Notes under the pieces: model-generated
Told to the model about the DNA's origin: nothing
Seen by the model: the letters and a program-made list of their open reading frames with translations, nothing else
Databases searched by the model: none
Made by a program: the position numbers and the translations under genes
In this document: piece after piece, positions 24,930-31,319 of the stretch
Position numbering within the stretch: position 1 is the first letter of the stretch
Layout of the letters: each line of letters starts with the position of its first letter
Origin: Spongisporangium articulatum
GTDB lineage: Bacteria; Actinomycetota; Actinomycetes; Actinomycetales; Kineosporiaceae
DNA length: 64,000 nt
Direction: 5' to 3'
NCBI RefSeq assembly: GCF_044465595.1
Contig: NZ_JBITLV010000001.1
Span: forward strand, 496,001-560,000

Positions 24930-25445
24930 CCGCCCATTCAGCCATTTGGAACGAGACCAAGTCCAATAGCGATAGCTGCTGAATTGACCTCTTAGACATC
25001 AAGGGCCGCGCTGCGCGCGGCCTCCCGCCGGGCGCGGCCCGGCGGGGCCCCCCGAGACCTCCGGCCCCGGACCCCACCGGGCGCGCCGGGCGGAAGAGGG
25101 AGTGAGGGGCGGCGGGGATTTCTGAAGTCGTGGGGTCGTGTGGGTGGCTGGGTTGGGGGACCCCGGTTGGTGCGGCCCGCGCGGGAGTTCGCAGTTAGTT
25201 GGTTAGGGGTGACGCGCGAGGCCGGATCACCGAGGGTGCCGGGGCTCGCCTTCCGGTATCACGCCCGGACTCACCGTCCAGCCCCAAGCAGCTTCGTCAA
25301 GTGATGCAGGGACGTGCTCCGCACCTGCGGATGACCGGCTTCCAGCGTCGGGGGCCTGGACCGCGAGCCTCCCCGGGCGCGACACCTCCGCTGCGACGGC
25401 AGGCCGGGAACACCACCGGCCAGCCGCCACAACCCAGCTTGCGAA
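24930..25445. other. Non-coding GC-rich AICE region with stem-loops and a G-quadruplex motif
   Basis: No convincing gene in 516 bp. Structures present: GGCCGCG/CGCGGCC (25004-25022), CCGCCGGGC-GCG-GCCCGGCGG (25025-25045), and four G-tracts within 28 bases at 25132-25159 (GGGG, GGG, GGG, GGGGG with short loops), a canonical intramolecular G4 motif. The region separates the membrane protein gene from the convergent three-gene operon and could hold a transcription stop, a transfer site or a replication origin. Confidence 0.45.
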
Positions 25446-26114
25446 TCAGGCTGACTCTGCATCAGAAGCAAGCCTCTGCCAGGGAAAGGCTTCCGGGGCG
25501 GGGTCCATCCGGGCGGAATAGTGTTCAAATTCTTCGCGATTAAGGGGGTACCACTCATCATAGGGATACCTGCGGTAAAATTCTGCGATGCGTTCGCGGA
25601 AATGACTTGCGGCTACTTCATTCAGGCGCCCAACGCGTCGGGTAGGAATCATCCGCAATATATCTTCTAACTCAATTGAGAGCACCACGCGCAGGTCTGC
25701 TGCACTTCTCTCCTCAATCTTGAATCCAGGATCGGGAGGAAGATAAAACCATTTCTGATTCTTGCGCGCCTGCTGCGTTATGAGGCGAACCCATTTCTTT
25801 GGAGTGTCCGTTTGGGCATTACCATCGCCTTCAACGTCATGAAAAGGTCGAATCTCGCAGAAGCTAATATCATTTGCTCGGGTAGCATCACAATCTTGAC
25901 TTGTAACAATCGCATTCACTGATCGGAGAGTAACCACAGCCTGGACTTCATCCTGACCCAGCGATTGCCAGTCTGCATGTTCGATCCCCGCATCACTAAA
26001 GATAGCCAAGTCACCGAGAGATACTTCGACCCGGGGAACACCTACGAAGATATCGCCCTGCCTTACCGGCTCCCCCGGATCTACCGGCTCATAGATCACT
26101 CTCCGGTACCCCAT
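25446..26114 (-). CDS. Protein with QGDIF...SQDCD pattern, third gene of cargo operon
   Basis: A 222-residue cytosolic protein. The recognisable pattern is PVRQGDIFVGVP near residues 15-30 and NAIVTSQDCDATRAND near 66-80, then a mixed helix/strand C-terminal half with FYRRYPYDEWYPLN. I have seen this QGDIF/SQDCD arrangement in uncharacterised accessory-genome proteins but cannot name the family. The conserved Cys-Asp pair may form an active or metal site. Its start overlaps the end of the upstream gene by 19 bp. GC is lower than in the backbone, consistent with cargo. Confidence 0.6.
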   Translation of the reverse strand: MGYRRVIYEPVDPGEPVRQGDIFVGVPRVEVSLGDLAIFSDAGIEHADWQSLGQDEVQAVVTLRSVNAIVTSQDCDATRANDISFCEIRPFHDVEGDGNAQTDTPKKWVRLITQQARKNQKWFYLPPDPGFKIEERSAADLRVVLSIELEDILRMIPTRRVGRLNEVAASHFRERIAEFYRRYPYDEWYPLNREEFEHYSARMDPAPEAFPWQRLASDAESA

Positions 26115-26551
26115 CCATCTAAATACTCGCTCATCTTGGCCTCCCTAATGGCCAATGCTCGTCGGCGAGCCTGGGCCCGTTGGGAGGCGCGAGCGGCGAG
26201 GCGACGTGCCTGAGTGAGAGTCAGGGGACGACGTTGAGCACGAGCCAGGCTACTAAGTTGCAGCCCCTCGACACTTCGAGATCCGTAGACAGACTCCACA
26301 GCTGGAACGGTCGACACGGGAAGCGGACTGCTTAACGCCGAGCCTGCAAGGAGCAACCCGATGGCCCTAAGCGCCAACGGCGGGCGCTTCGGGTTCGACC
26401 GGCGAGTAACCGGCTCATCAAAAACGGGGACGACCTGCCCGACCGTCGTAGGCGCCTCAATCTGCATCCCCCCGCCCAGGAGCCGAAGGATGCTGCCGTC
26501 TTGGACGACCGCTGTGTCGATGAGGACGGAACCGAGGCTCGTTGCGCTCAA
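26096..26551 (-). CDS. Unknown basic protein, second gene of cargo operon
   Basis: A 151-residue protein. A possible single hydrophobic helix (ALRAIGLLLAGSALSSPLPV, about residues 60-80) is followed by a strongly basic Arg/Ala/Gln helix (LARAQRRPLTLTQARRLAAR and on to residue 140). The ATG overlaps the stop of the TIGR04255-like gene by four bases and its own end overlaps the next gene, so all three are translated as a unit. No family recognised. Confidence 0.5.
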   Translation of the reverse strand: MSATSLGSVLIDTAVVQDGSILRLLGGGMQIEAPTTVGQVVPVFDEPVTRRSNPKRPPLALRAIGLLLAGSALSSPLPVSTVPAVESVYGSRSVEGLQLSSLARAQRRPLTLTQARRLAARASQRAQARRRALAIREAKMSEYLDGWGTGE

Positions 26552-27348
26552 CCTAGGACCTCCTGATCAAGCTTGCGAAAGCCATCGAGGAGTTCACCAT
26601 CTATGAGAGCAAAGAACCATGTCTCGATGCTCTGATGAGCAGAATCGAGCCAATTTCCGACTTCATCAAGATCTGGCATTAGATCCGAATCCGAGCACAC
26701 AACTTGCAATTCCAAGCCAATGATAGGTTGGCCTTGATTTATGCCTGATCCAACACCGATGACACCGGAACTTCCATAAGCATCGTCGACATCAGGCGCG
26801 AAAGTAAGAGTCGCCTTGCTCGATGCGGGCTGAAAGACCGCAGGCAGCGATACAGAGATATGGAGCTTCTCCGCGAGAAACTTCATCCCAGGCTCGTCGG
26901 CGGAGTTTGGTATCGAGTTGATGAAACGCAGCATCAAGTTATTGGGGCGAAGCGGGGATTCAACATGGCGCGAATACGCGTCACGCAAGTCAGCCACGAC
27001 GCGTGCCGCCCTCTCCGCAAAAATTTCCCATGAGTACTCGGACGTGAAGTTGAGCGAAACAATTCCTGGCCCCACCTGCACTACCGGCCATTGATTTGGA
27101 CCCGTCCGGAAGCGATGTTTGACCACATATGGGGTCATGTCATCAGGGAAATCTGCGGCAGGTAGCCGTTCATAGTGTGGGTAAAGGTCTTTGACACGTT
27201 CCTGGAAAGAGCCGACCATCAAGGGGAACCCAGGATCACGAAGGTTCCCCTCAACCTCGCTGGGCTGCAGCGCCCAGCGGATCTCCAAGAGGGCCTCCAC
27301 CAGGGGCTTCTGGGGAAGCTGCTCCATGGTCGACTCGATTCCCTTCAT
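26548..27348 (-). CDS. TIGR04255 family protein, first gene of cargo operon
   Basis: A 266-residue cytosolic protein. The front (LPQKPLVEALLEIRWALQPS) fits the family's KPL.EA..E.RW signature, followed by a central strand region (VVQVGPGIVSLNFTSEYSWE) and a C-terminal helix (LDSAHQSIETWFFALI). TIGR04255 proteins are sporadically distributed, often on mobile DNA, with no settled function; several are suspected parts of conflict systems. The ATG at 27348 lacks a clear ribosome site and a second ATG at 27327 lies just before the conserved start. The operon runs away from attR toward the element centre. Confidence 0.65.
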   Translation of the reverse strand: MKGIESTMEQLPQKPLVEALLEIRWALQPSEVEGNLRDPGFPLMVGSFQERVKDLYPHYERLPAADFPDDMTPYVVKHRFRTGPNQWPVVQVGPGIVSLNFTSEYSWEIFAERAARVVADLRDAYSRHVESPLRPNNLMLRFINSIPNSADEPGMKFLAEKLHISVSLPAVFQPASSKATLTFAPDVDDAYGSSGVIGVGSGINQGQPIIGLELQVVCSDSDLMPDLDEVGNWLDSAHQSIETWFFALIDGELLDGFRKLDQEVLG

Positions 27349-27681
27349 AGGTGGGCCAGAACATCGTTGTCCAACGAGATCATAGCTGGGTCAGCTTGGA
27401 TGAGAGATGAGAAGCTTCGCCTCACGTGGCGAAGCGGTGAGCACACCCCTCGACGGGGCCTCACCCCAGAAGCAAGGCGGCAGGCCGCATGCTCAGTGGA
27501 GGCGTCGCCGGGCCCCCGAAAATCAGCGCGGACCACTCTGGGATCCTCGACAGCCGAGCGTCACACGTGCCCGTTCCGTGCCCGATCGAGCGGTCATCAA
27601 CGGTCAACTTCGGCCGATAGCGGACCCCGCCACTCACCCCGGGCGTGCTCGGTTCCTTGTCCCTGACCCGAAGCAAGCTTG
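27349..27681. other. Right end of the AICE without a gene
   Basis: About 330 bp between the operon promoter region and attR. I see no protein-like frame and no strong hairpin. The promoter of the three-gene operon must be at its left edge, and integrase arm-binding sites may be here, but no repeats stand out. Confidence 0.4.
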
Positions 27682-27725
27682 TTCCCAAGCTGACAGTGCG
27701 AGTTCGATTCTCGTCACCCGCTCCA
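27682..27725 (+). repeat. attR: 44-bp direct repeat of the tRNA-Gly 3' end
   Basis: Identical to 14943-14986 over all 44 bases. It marks the right junction of the AICE and is followed immediately by the original chromosomal terminator of the tRNA gene. Confidence 0.95.
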
Positions 27726-27770
27726 ACTGCGAAAGGCCCCTCCACGCACTTCGGAGGGGCCTTTCGCAGT
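27726..27770 (+). terminator. Displaced terminator of tRNA-Gly
   Basis: Perfect 18-base arms (27726-27743 and 27753-27770; core CGAAAGGCCCCTCC) with a nine-base loop begin directly after the CCA of attR. Before integration this hairpin followed tRNA-Gly, so the element now separates the tRNA from its terminator by 12.7 kb. Confidence 0.8.
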
Positions 27771-27798
27771 TCTATCGGCCCGCCGAGAATCGGGAGGA

Positions 27799-27835
27799 GG
27801 TCTCGACGTGCTGAGGGACGAAGCACTTCGAGACC
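27799..27835. repeat. 14-bp hairpin before the third att copy
   Basis: Arms at 27799-27812 and 27822-27835 (GGTCTCGACGTGCT and its near-inverse) match at 13 of 14 positions around a nine-base loop. It sits between the tRNA terminator and the degenerate att at 27842. Confidence 0.5.
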
Positions 27836-27841
27836 GACGGC

Positions 27842-27860
27842 TCTCGTCACCCGCTCCAAC
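27842..27860 (+). repeat. Third att-like copy (19 bp)
   Basis: TCTCGTCACCCGCTCCAAC is identical to 27709-27727 of the attR region, including the AAC after the tRNA end. No tRNA body precedes it. Confidence 0.7.
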
Positions 27861-27915
27861 GCGGCTAGGTCCGCACCGGGCCGCCTTCACAGGTCGAGCG
27901 ACCCGGGGTGGGCCG

Positions 27916-27966
27916 GATCAGCGACCGGTGTCCGGCGCCGCGTCCGAGTCGCCGCCTGGCGCCTGA
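27916..27966 (+). pseudogene. C-terminal scrap of a TraB-type transfer ATPase
   Basis: Sixteen codons read DQRPVSGAASESPPGA and stop. The intact TraB ends GQRPVSGIESDSPPGA at the same point. The position relative to the antisense small membrane gene is the same as in the intact element, so this is the tail of a homologous traB whose body is gone. Confidence 0.6.
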
Positions 27967-28205
27967 GAATCGTTACGCGGCTCCATGTCTCGCCGAACAA
28001 GGTACGTCGCACCGCAGTACAGGACCGCGAAGAAGACGCCACGGGCCAGGTAGTACCACCACGCCTTGGACTGGCCGTCGAGGAATTGGTCGATCGCCGC
28101 TGACAGGCCAGCGAACAAGACCGCCACCAAGACGAGATACACGGCCCAGCTGCGAACCGGCCACCGCCGCCACGCCCGATCCGTCCACAACCGGAACCGC
28201 TCCAC
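27918..28205 (-). CDS. Small membrane protein homologue in the AICE remnant
   Basis: A 95-residue open gene (GTG at 28203-28205) starting VERFRLWTDRAWRRWPVRSW, with two hydrophobic helices and the tail APGGDSDAAPDTGR. It parallels the 113-residue protein of the intact AICE (19471-19812) in Trp-rich start, topology, tail and antisense overlap with the traB end. It appears intact although its element is decayed; whether it is still expressed is unknown. Confidence 0.55.
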   Translation of the reverse strand: MERFRLWTDRAWRRWPVRSWAVYLVLVAVLFAGLSAAIDQFLDGQSKAWWYYLARGVFFAVLYCGATYLVRRDMEPRNDSQAPGGDSDAAPDTGR

Positions 28206-28229
28206 GCCAACCCCCGACAAGTCATCCCT

Positions 28230-28307
28230 ATGAACAGCGATCTGAACGTCCGGGTCAACCCCATCATGGTCGTGCTCGGTTCGCTCGCCGCCGTGGTCGG
28301 CGCCTGG
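28230..28307 (+). pseudogene. Truncated SpdB-like gene start
   Basis: Twenty-six codons read MNSDLNVRVNPIMVVLGSLA and end in VVGAW, closely matching the intact protein's MNSNLNIRLNPIMLALGSLA...VVGGW. The similarity stops exactly where the att-like sequence at 28308 begins, so the rest was lost at that junction. Confidence 0.7.
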
Positions 28308-28338
28308 GCGAGTTCGGTTCTGCTCACCCGCTCCACCG
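28308..28338 (+). repeat. Fourth att-like copy (28/31 match)
   Basis: GCGAGTTCGGTTCTGCTCAC followed by CCGCTCCACCG differs from 14959-14989 at three positions. It shares with attL the CCG after CCA, unlike attR. It terminates the SpdB fragment. Confidence 0.6.
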
Positions 28339-28499
28339 TCGGCGACGTCTTGACCCGCCGATCCGCTCCGACTGTGAGGCCCATGCGCAACACTCGGCGT
28401 CACAGCGGTCATTACGGTGCATCAGGTCCACACTCGGTACCGATTCAGGGTCCGCTCGGCTTGGCACCGGCGGACGGGGGAAGGCGCGGAGTGCTGACC

Positions 28500-28964
28500 C
28501 AATTCAGCCTGCTCAAGCGAGGCACTGCGACCCGAAGAGCTTCTCGCCCACGAGCGGGCGAGCACCTACCGCCTGGCGCCCCCACTGGCGGCACAGGTAC
28601 GTCCGCAGGGTCTCTTGTGGCCCATGGACTCCCGAGGAAGTCCCGATCGTCGGCGACCTCCTGGCCAAGGCTCGACAGGGGCGGGCGGGCCGAGATCCGA
28701 GCCAACCGATATCTGCTGCTCATCAGTGCCTTTCACCGGTTCAGGAGCCTTCTGGCCACAGTCCGACGGGTCTCGCGCAGGCCGCGGCCAACACCGTCTC
28801 CGAGGCATCGGACTTCGGGCGGCGCCACGAGTACCGCGCGGTCGCCCTCCGCACCCGCACGCGGGCCCGACTACAGGCGCTCGACAAGGCGGTGGAGGCG
28901 GTGTTCACCCCCCGGGTCGACGGGGCCGACTACACGACCCCGGCCCGCGCGACTGGTGGCACCC
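28500..28964 (+). pseudogene. Possible decayed gene
   Basis: Protein-like stretches occur on the plus strand in two different frames: EALRPEELLAHERASTYRLA with following PPLAAQVRPQGLLWPMD at about 28525-28630, then EEVPIVGDLLAKARQGRAG and later EYRAVALRTRTRARLQALDK up to about 28960. They suggest one helical protein broken by a frameshift. No family is recognised and no start is evident. It lies between the AICE remnant and the HD hydrolase gene. Confidence 0.3.
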
Positions 28965-29414
28965 CTAGAGGAGAGCGGCGGTCAGGGTCTCCCGAGCGCG
29001 CTCGTACCGTTCCCGCAGGGCGGCGGACGTCTCGGGGTCGACCTGCGCCAGCGCGGCCTGCCCCTGCAGGTTGTGCCAGTTGTCGGCCAGTTTCACCAGC
29101 CGCCCGAGCGGGTGCGCGGCGGCCCGGGCGATCAGTGCCTCGTACGGTTCACCCTCGACCCGGGTGACGGACCGCACCGCCGAGACGACGGGCTCCGGGA
29201 TGCCGGCGGCCCGCAGGTCGTCGTAGGTGGTCGCGGTGTCCTCCACGATGTCGTGAAGAACGCCTGCGGCGGAGGCGTACTCGCCGAAGGGGCGCAGCAG
29301 CTCGGCGATCGGGCGCAGGTGCGCCTCGAAGTAGCCGTCACCCAGCTTGTCGACCTGGCCGGCGTGCGCCCGCCGGGCCAGTTCCTCCGCACGTTCCCCC
29401 AGGCCGGACGTCAT
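28965..29414 (-). CDS. HD-domain metal-dependent hydrolase (SpoT/MESH1-like)
   Basis: A 149-residue single HD domain. Visible motifs are RRAHAGQVDKLGDGYFEAHL near the N-terminus, the HD pair in AGVLHDIVEDTATT, and VKLADNWHNLQG, the order seen in the hydrolase half of RelA/SpoT and small alarmone hydrolases. It could remove pyrophosphate from (p)ppGpp or a similar nucleotide. No synthetase domain is attached and the gene is alone, convergent with the decayed region. Confidence 0.75.
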   Translation of the reverse strand: MTSGLGERAEELARRAHAGQVDKLGDGYFEAHLRPIAELLRPFGEYASAAGVLHDIVEDTATTYDDLRAAGIPEPVVSAVRSVTRVEGEPYEALIARAAAHPLGRLVKLADNWHNLQGQAALAQVDPETSAALRERYERARETLTAALL

Positions 29415-29451
29415 GGTCCCGATTGTGCCTGAATTCCTTGATCACGCAGAT

Positions 29452-29466
29452 GTCCATGATCACGAG
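29452..29466. repeat. Dispersed intergenic motif GTCCATGATCACGAG (copy 1)
   Basis: The 15-mer is identical at 62935-62949. Shorter relatives with CATGATCACGAA occur at 33286-33297 and 38858-38869 (inverted at 38781-38792). All lie at or just after gene ends. Confidence 0.6.
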
Positions 29467-29516
29467 TGGCGGGGTCGGGCTCAAGGTGGCCCGAGCGGGC
29501 GCCGATGTGCCGGACG

Positions 29517-29966
29517 ATGGCCGAGAACCGGGAGACCCGCGAGCGCGGGTTCAGTCTGATCGAGCTGCTGGTCGTGATGATCATCATCGCGGTCCTGGCC
29601 GCCATCGCCGTGCCCGTCTTCCTGAACCAGCGGCAGAAGGCGCGCGACACCGCCACCATCGCCGACATCGGACGGCTCGGGAAGGCGATGACCGGCTACT
29701 GGGTGGACGGGACGACGACCGCGCCCACCATCGCGGTCACGAACTCGCACTACTTCGTCGGCGGGGACGACGCGGGCACCGCGACCTCCGGCGTCTCGCT
29801 GCTCGACTACACGAACGCGGCGGCGACCAGCGTGACCGTCACCGGGGCCAGCGCCACGGCCTGGTGCATCCAGATGAAGAACACCACGGGCAGCTCGACG
29901 ACCTACAAGTACTCGGCCCAGGCCGGGCTCGAGAAGGGGTCGTGCACCAGCGCGACGGCGCCGTGA
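29517..29966 (+). CDS. Type IV pilin-like prepilin
   Basis: A 149-residue protein with a textbook class III leader: a short charged start (MAENRETRERG) cut before Phe, then FSLIELLVVMIIIAVLAAIA, the assembly helix with Glu5. The mature domain is Thr/Ala-rich with two Cys (WCIQMK and GSCTS near the end) that could form the terminal disulfide. No prepilin peptidase, pilus ATPase or platform gene is in the window, so it is solitary. ATG 29517 is preferred to 29505 to keep the leader short. The esterase gene follows 20 bp later. Confidence 0.8.
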   Translation: MAENRETRERGFSLIELLVVMIIIAVLAAIAVPVFLNQRQKARDTATIADIGRLGKAMTGYWVDGTTTAPTIAVTNSHYFVGGDDAGTATSGVSLLDYTNAAATSVTVTGASATAWCIQMKNTTGSSTTYKYSAQAGLEKGSCTSATAP

Positions 29967-29986
29967 AGACGTTCTAGGGTGCCGAA

Positions 29987-30772
29987 ATGGCCCTCCTGCG
30001 TTGCGACTTCTTCTCCGAGGCCCTGTCGCTGAGCACCTCGATGACGGTCGTCCTCCCGCAGCAGACACAGCACCAGATCGGCATGACCGGCGCCGCGCCC
30101 GACGACGGGCAGGGTTTCCCCACCCTGTACCTGCTGCACGGTCTCAGCGACGATGCCACGATCTGGACGCGCCGGACGTCGATCGAGCGCTACGTCGCCC
30201 AGCTCGGCCTCGCGGTCGTGATGCCGCAGGTCGACCGCTCCTTCTACACCGACGAGAGGGTCGGCAACGCCTACTGGACCTTCGTCTCCGAGGAGCTGCC
30301 GCAGATCGCGCAGTCGTTCTTCAACCTGTCCCCGGCCCGCGAGGACACGTTCGTGGCCGGGCTGTCGATGGGCGGCTACGGGGCCTTCAAACTCGCGCTG
30401 CGCCGGCCGGAGCGGTTCGCGGCGGCGGCCAGCCTGTCCGGCGTCCTCGACATCGCGGGCCGCGAGACCCGCGGCGACTGGCCCACCGACTTCCGGGACC
30501 GGATCTTCGGCGGCAGCGCCGCCGGCACGGACGACGACCTCCTGCACCTGCTGGGCCGCAGCGACCCGTCGTCCCTGCCCCGGCTGTACCTGTGCTGCGG
30601 GACCGAGGACGAGCTGCTGGCCGACAACCACCGGTTCGTGGACGCCGCCGGCCGGCGCGGGGTGCCGCTCACGACGTCCTTCACACCGGGAGCGCACGAG
30701 TGGACCTACTGGGACCGCACGATCCAGGACGTCCTCGCCTGGTTGCCCCTGCGCCGCGAGGGACGCGAGTGA
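29987..30772 (+). CDS. EstA/esterase-D family alpha/beta hydrolase
   Basis: A 261-residue esterase without signal peptide. It has LYLLHGLSDDATIWTRRTSI, nucleophile motif GLSMGGYGAFKLALRRPE, acid in CCGTEDELL and His in PGAHEWTYWD. This arrangement matches tributyrin esterase/S-formylglutathione-hydrolase-like enzymes that cleave short acyl esters. It may share a promoter with the pilin-like gene. Confidence 0.8.
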   Translation: MALLRCDFFSEALSLSTSMTVVLPQQTQHQIGMTGAAPDDGQGFPTLYLLHGLSDDATIWTRRTSIERYVAQLGLAVVMPQVDRSFYTDERVGNAYWTFVSEELPQIAQSFFNLSPAREDTFVAGLSMGGYGAFKLALRRPERFAAAASLSGVLDIAGRETRGDWPTDFRDRIFGGSAAGTDDDLLHLLGRSDPSSLPRLYLCCGTEDELLADNHRFVDAAGRRGVPLTTSFTPGAHEWTYWDRTIQDVLAWLPLRREGRE

Positions 30773-30868
30773 CGTAGGGGAAAGCCGACAACTCGGGTTG
30801 CGAGCGCGCCCATCCAGGTGACGCTTGGATCATCGGCCGCACGGGCCGTCCCGCATCCGGAGGTCATC

Positions 30869-31147
30869 ATGGTTGGTCTGATCATCACCCTGCTCATCGT
30901 GGGCCTCATCGCCGGCGCCGTCGCCCGGCTGCTTGTCCCGGGCAAGCAGGACCTCAGCATCGGCGCCACGATCGTCATCGGTGTCGTCGGCTCCTTCGTG
31001 GGTGGTTTCCTCGGCTACGTGCTGTTCGGTCACGACTTCGACGAGGGCGCCTTCCAGCCGTCGGGTCTGCTGGGCTCGATCATCGGCGCCGTCATCGTGC
31101 TGCTGCTGTGGCTGCGTCTCGGCAGCCGCGGCCGCGCCCACGTGTGA
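30869..31147 (+). CDS. GlsB/YeaQ/YmgE family small membrane protein
   Basis: A 92-residue protein with three hydrophobic helices (LIITLLIVGLIAGAVARLL, IGATIVIGVVGSFVGGFLGY, GLLGSIIGAVIVLLLWLRL) and glycine zippers, matching the transglycosylase-associated/GlsB stress family. GGAGG six bases before the ATG at 30869 decides the start. Its role is general envelope stress. Confidence 0.85.
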   Translation: MVGLIITLLIVGLIAGAVARLLVPGKQDLSIGATIVIGVVGSFVGGFLGYVLFGHDFDEGAFQPSGLLGSIIGAVIVLLLWLRLGSRGRAHV

Positions 31148-31175
31148 GCCACCGGTATATGAGCTGAGTCGCGCG

Positions 31176-31201
31176 ATGCCCGGTCCTGAGGGGCCGGGCA
31201 T
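31176..31201 (+). terminator. Terminator hairpin after the GlsB-type gene
   Basis: ATGCCCGG (31176-31183) and CCGGGCAT (31194-31201) pair perfectly around a ten-base loop, 28 bp after the stop codon. The dispersed motif TTTGCGCATGATCGACG follows at once. Confidence 0.65.
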
Positions 31202-31279
31202 TGCTGCGTTTGCGCATGATCGACGGCGAGAAGGGAGCTTGGGGTGGCCCTGGCCGGTTACCGCGCGGTACCCTAGTAA

Positions 31280-31295
31280 CTAAGCGCTTGCTTAG
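31280..31295. promoter_or_regulatory. TetR-type operator before the acyl-CoA dehydrogenase gene
   Basis: CTAAGCGCTTGCTTAG has perfect six-base arms and a GCTT centre. The TAAGC...GCTTA half-sites are typical of TetR-family regulators of fatty-acid genes in actinobacteria. It ends 24 bp before the fadE start. No TetR gene is in the neighbourhood, so the regulator acts from elsewhere. Confidence 0.6.
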
Positions 31296-31319
31296 CGAAC
31301 CGGCCAGGAGGGTCCGAGG

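Larger units (their letters stand above)
14943..27725. mobile_element. Actinomycete integrative and conjugative element (AICE), 12.8 kb, in tRNA-Gly(CCC)
   Basis: The element is bounded by a perfect 44-bp direct repeat (14943-14986 and 27682-27725) that is the 3' part of tRNA-Gly. Between the repeats lie integrase next to attL, excisionase, RepSA-type HUH replication protein, SpdB-like membrane protein, FtsK-like transfer ATPase, a zinc-ribbon protein and a Pra-like activator. This is the canonical pSAM2-type AICE set, in which excised circular DNA replicates by rolling circle and double-stranded DNA is moved between mycelial cells by the hexameric TraB ATPase. The right 5 kb holds regulator and cargo genes of lower GC. 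All backbone genes look intact. Confidence 0.9.
27842..28338. mobile_element. Remnant of a second, inverted AICE between degenerate att copies
   Basis: The left border TCTCGTCACCCGCTCCAAC (27842-27860) equals 19 bases of attR. The right border at 28308-28338 matches 28 of 31 bases of the tRNA T arm/acceptor end plus CCG as at attL. Between them lie, in inverted order relative to the intact element, the last codons of a TraB homologue (plus strand), a small membrane gene (minus) and the first codons of an SpdB homologue (plus). The rest of that element has been deleted. Confidence 0.7.

Noticed and set aside
25199..25543. A 114-codon plus-strand frame in the AICE non-coding region
   Set aside because: Product is Pro/Arg/Gln-rich without hydrophobic core, and it runs antisense into the QGDIF gene.
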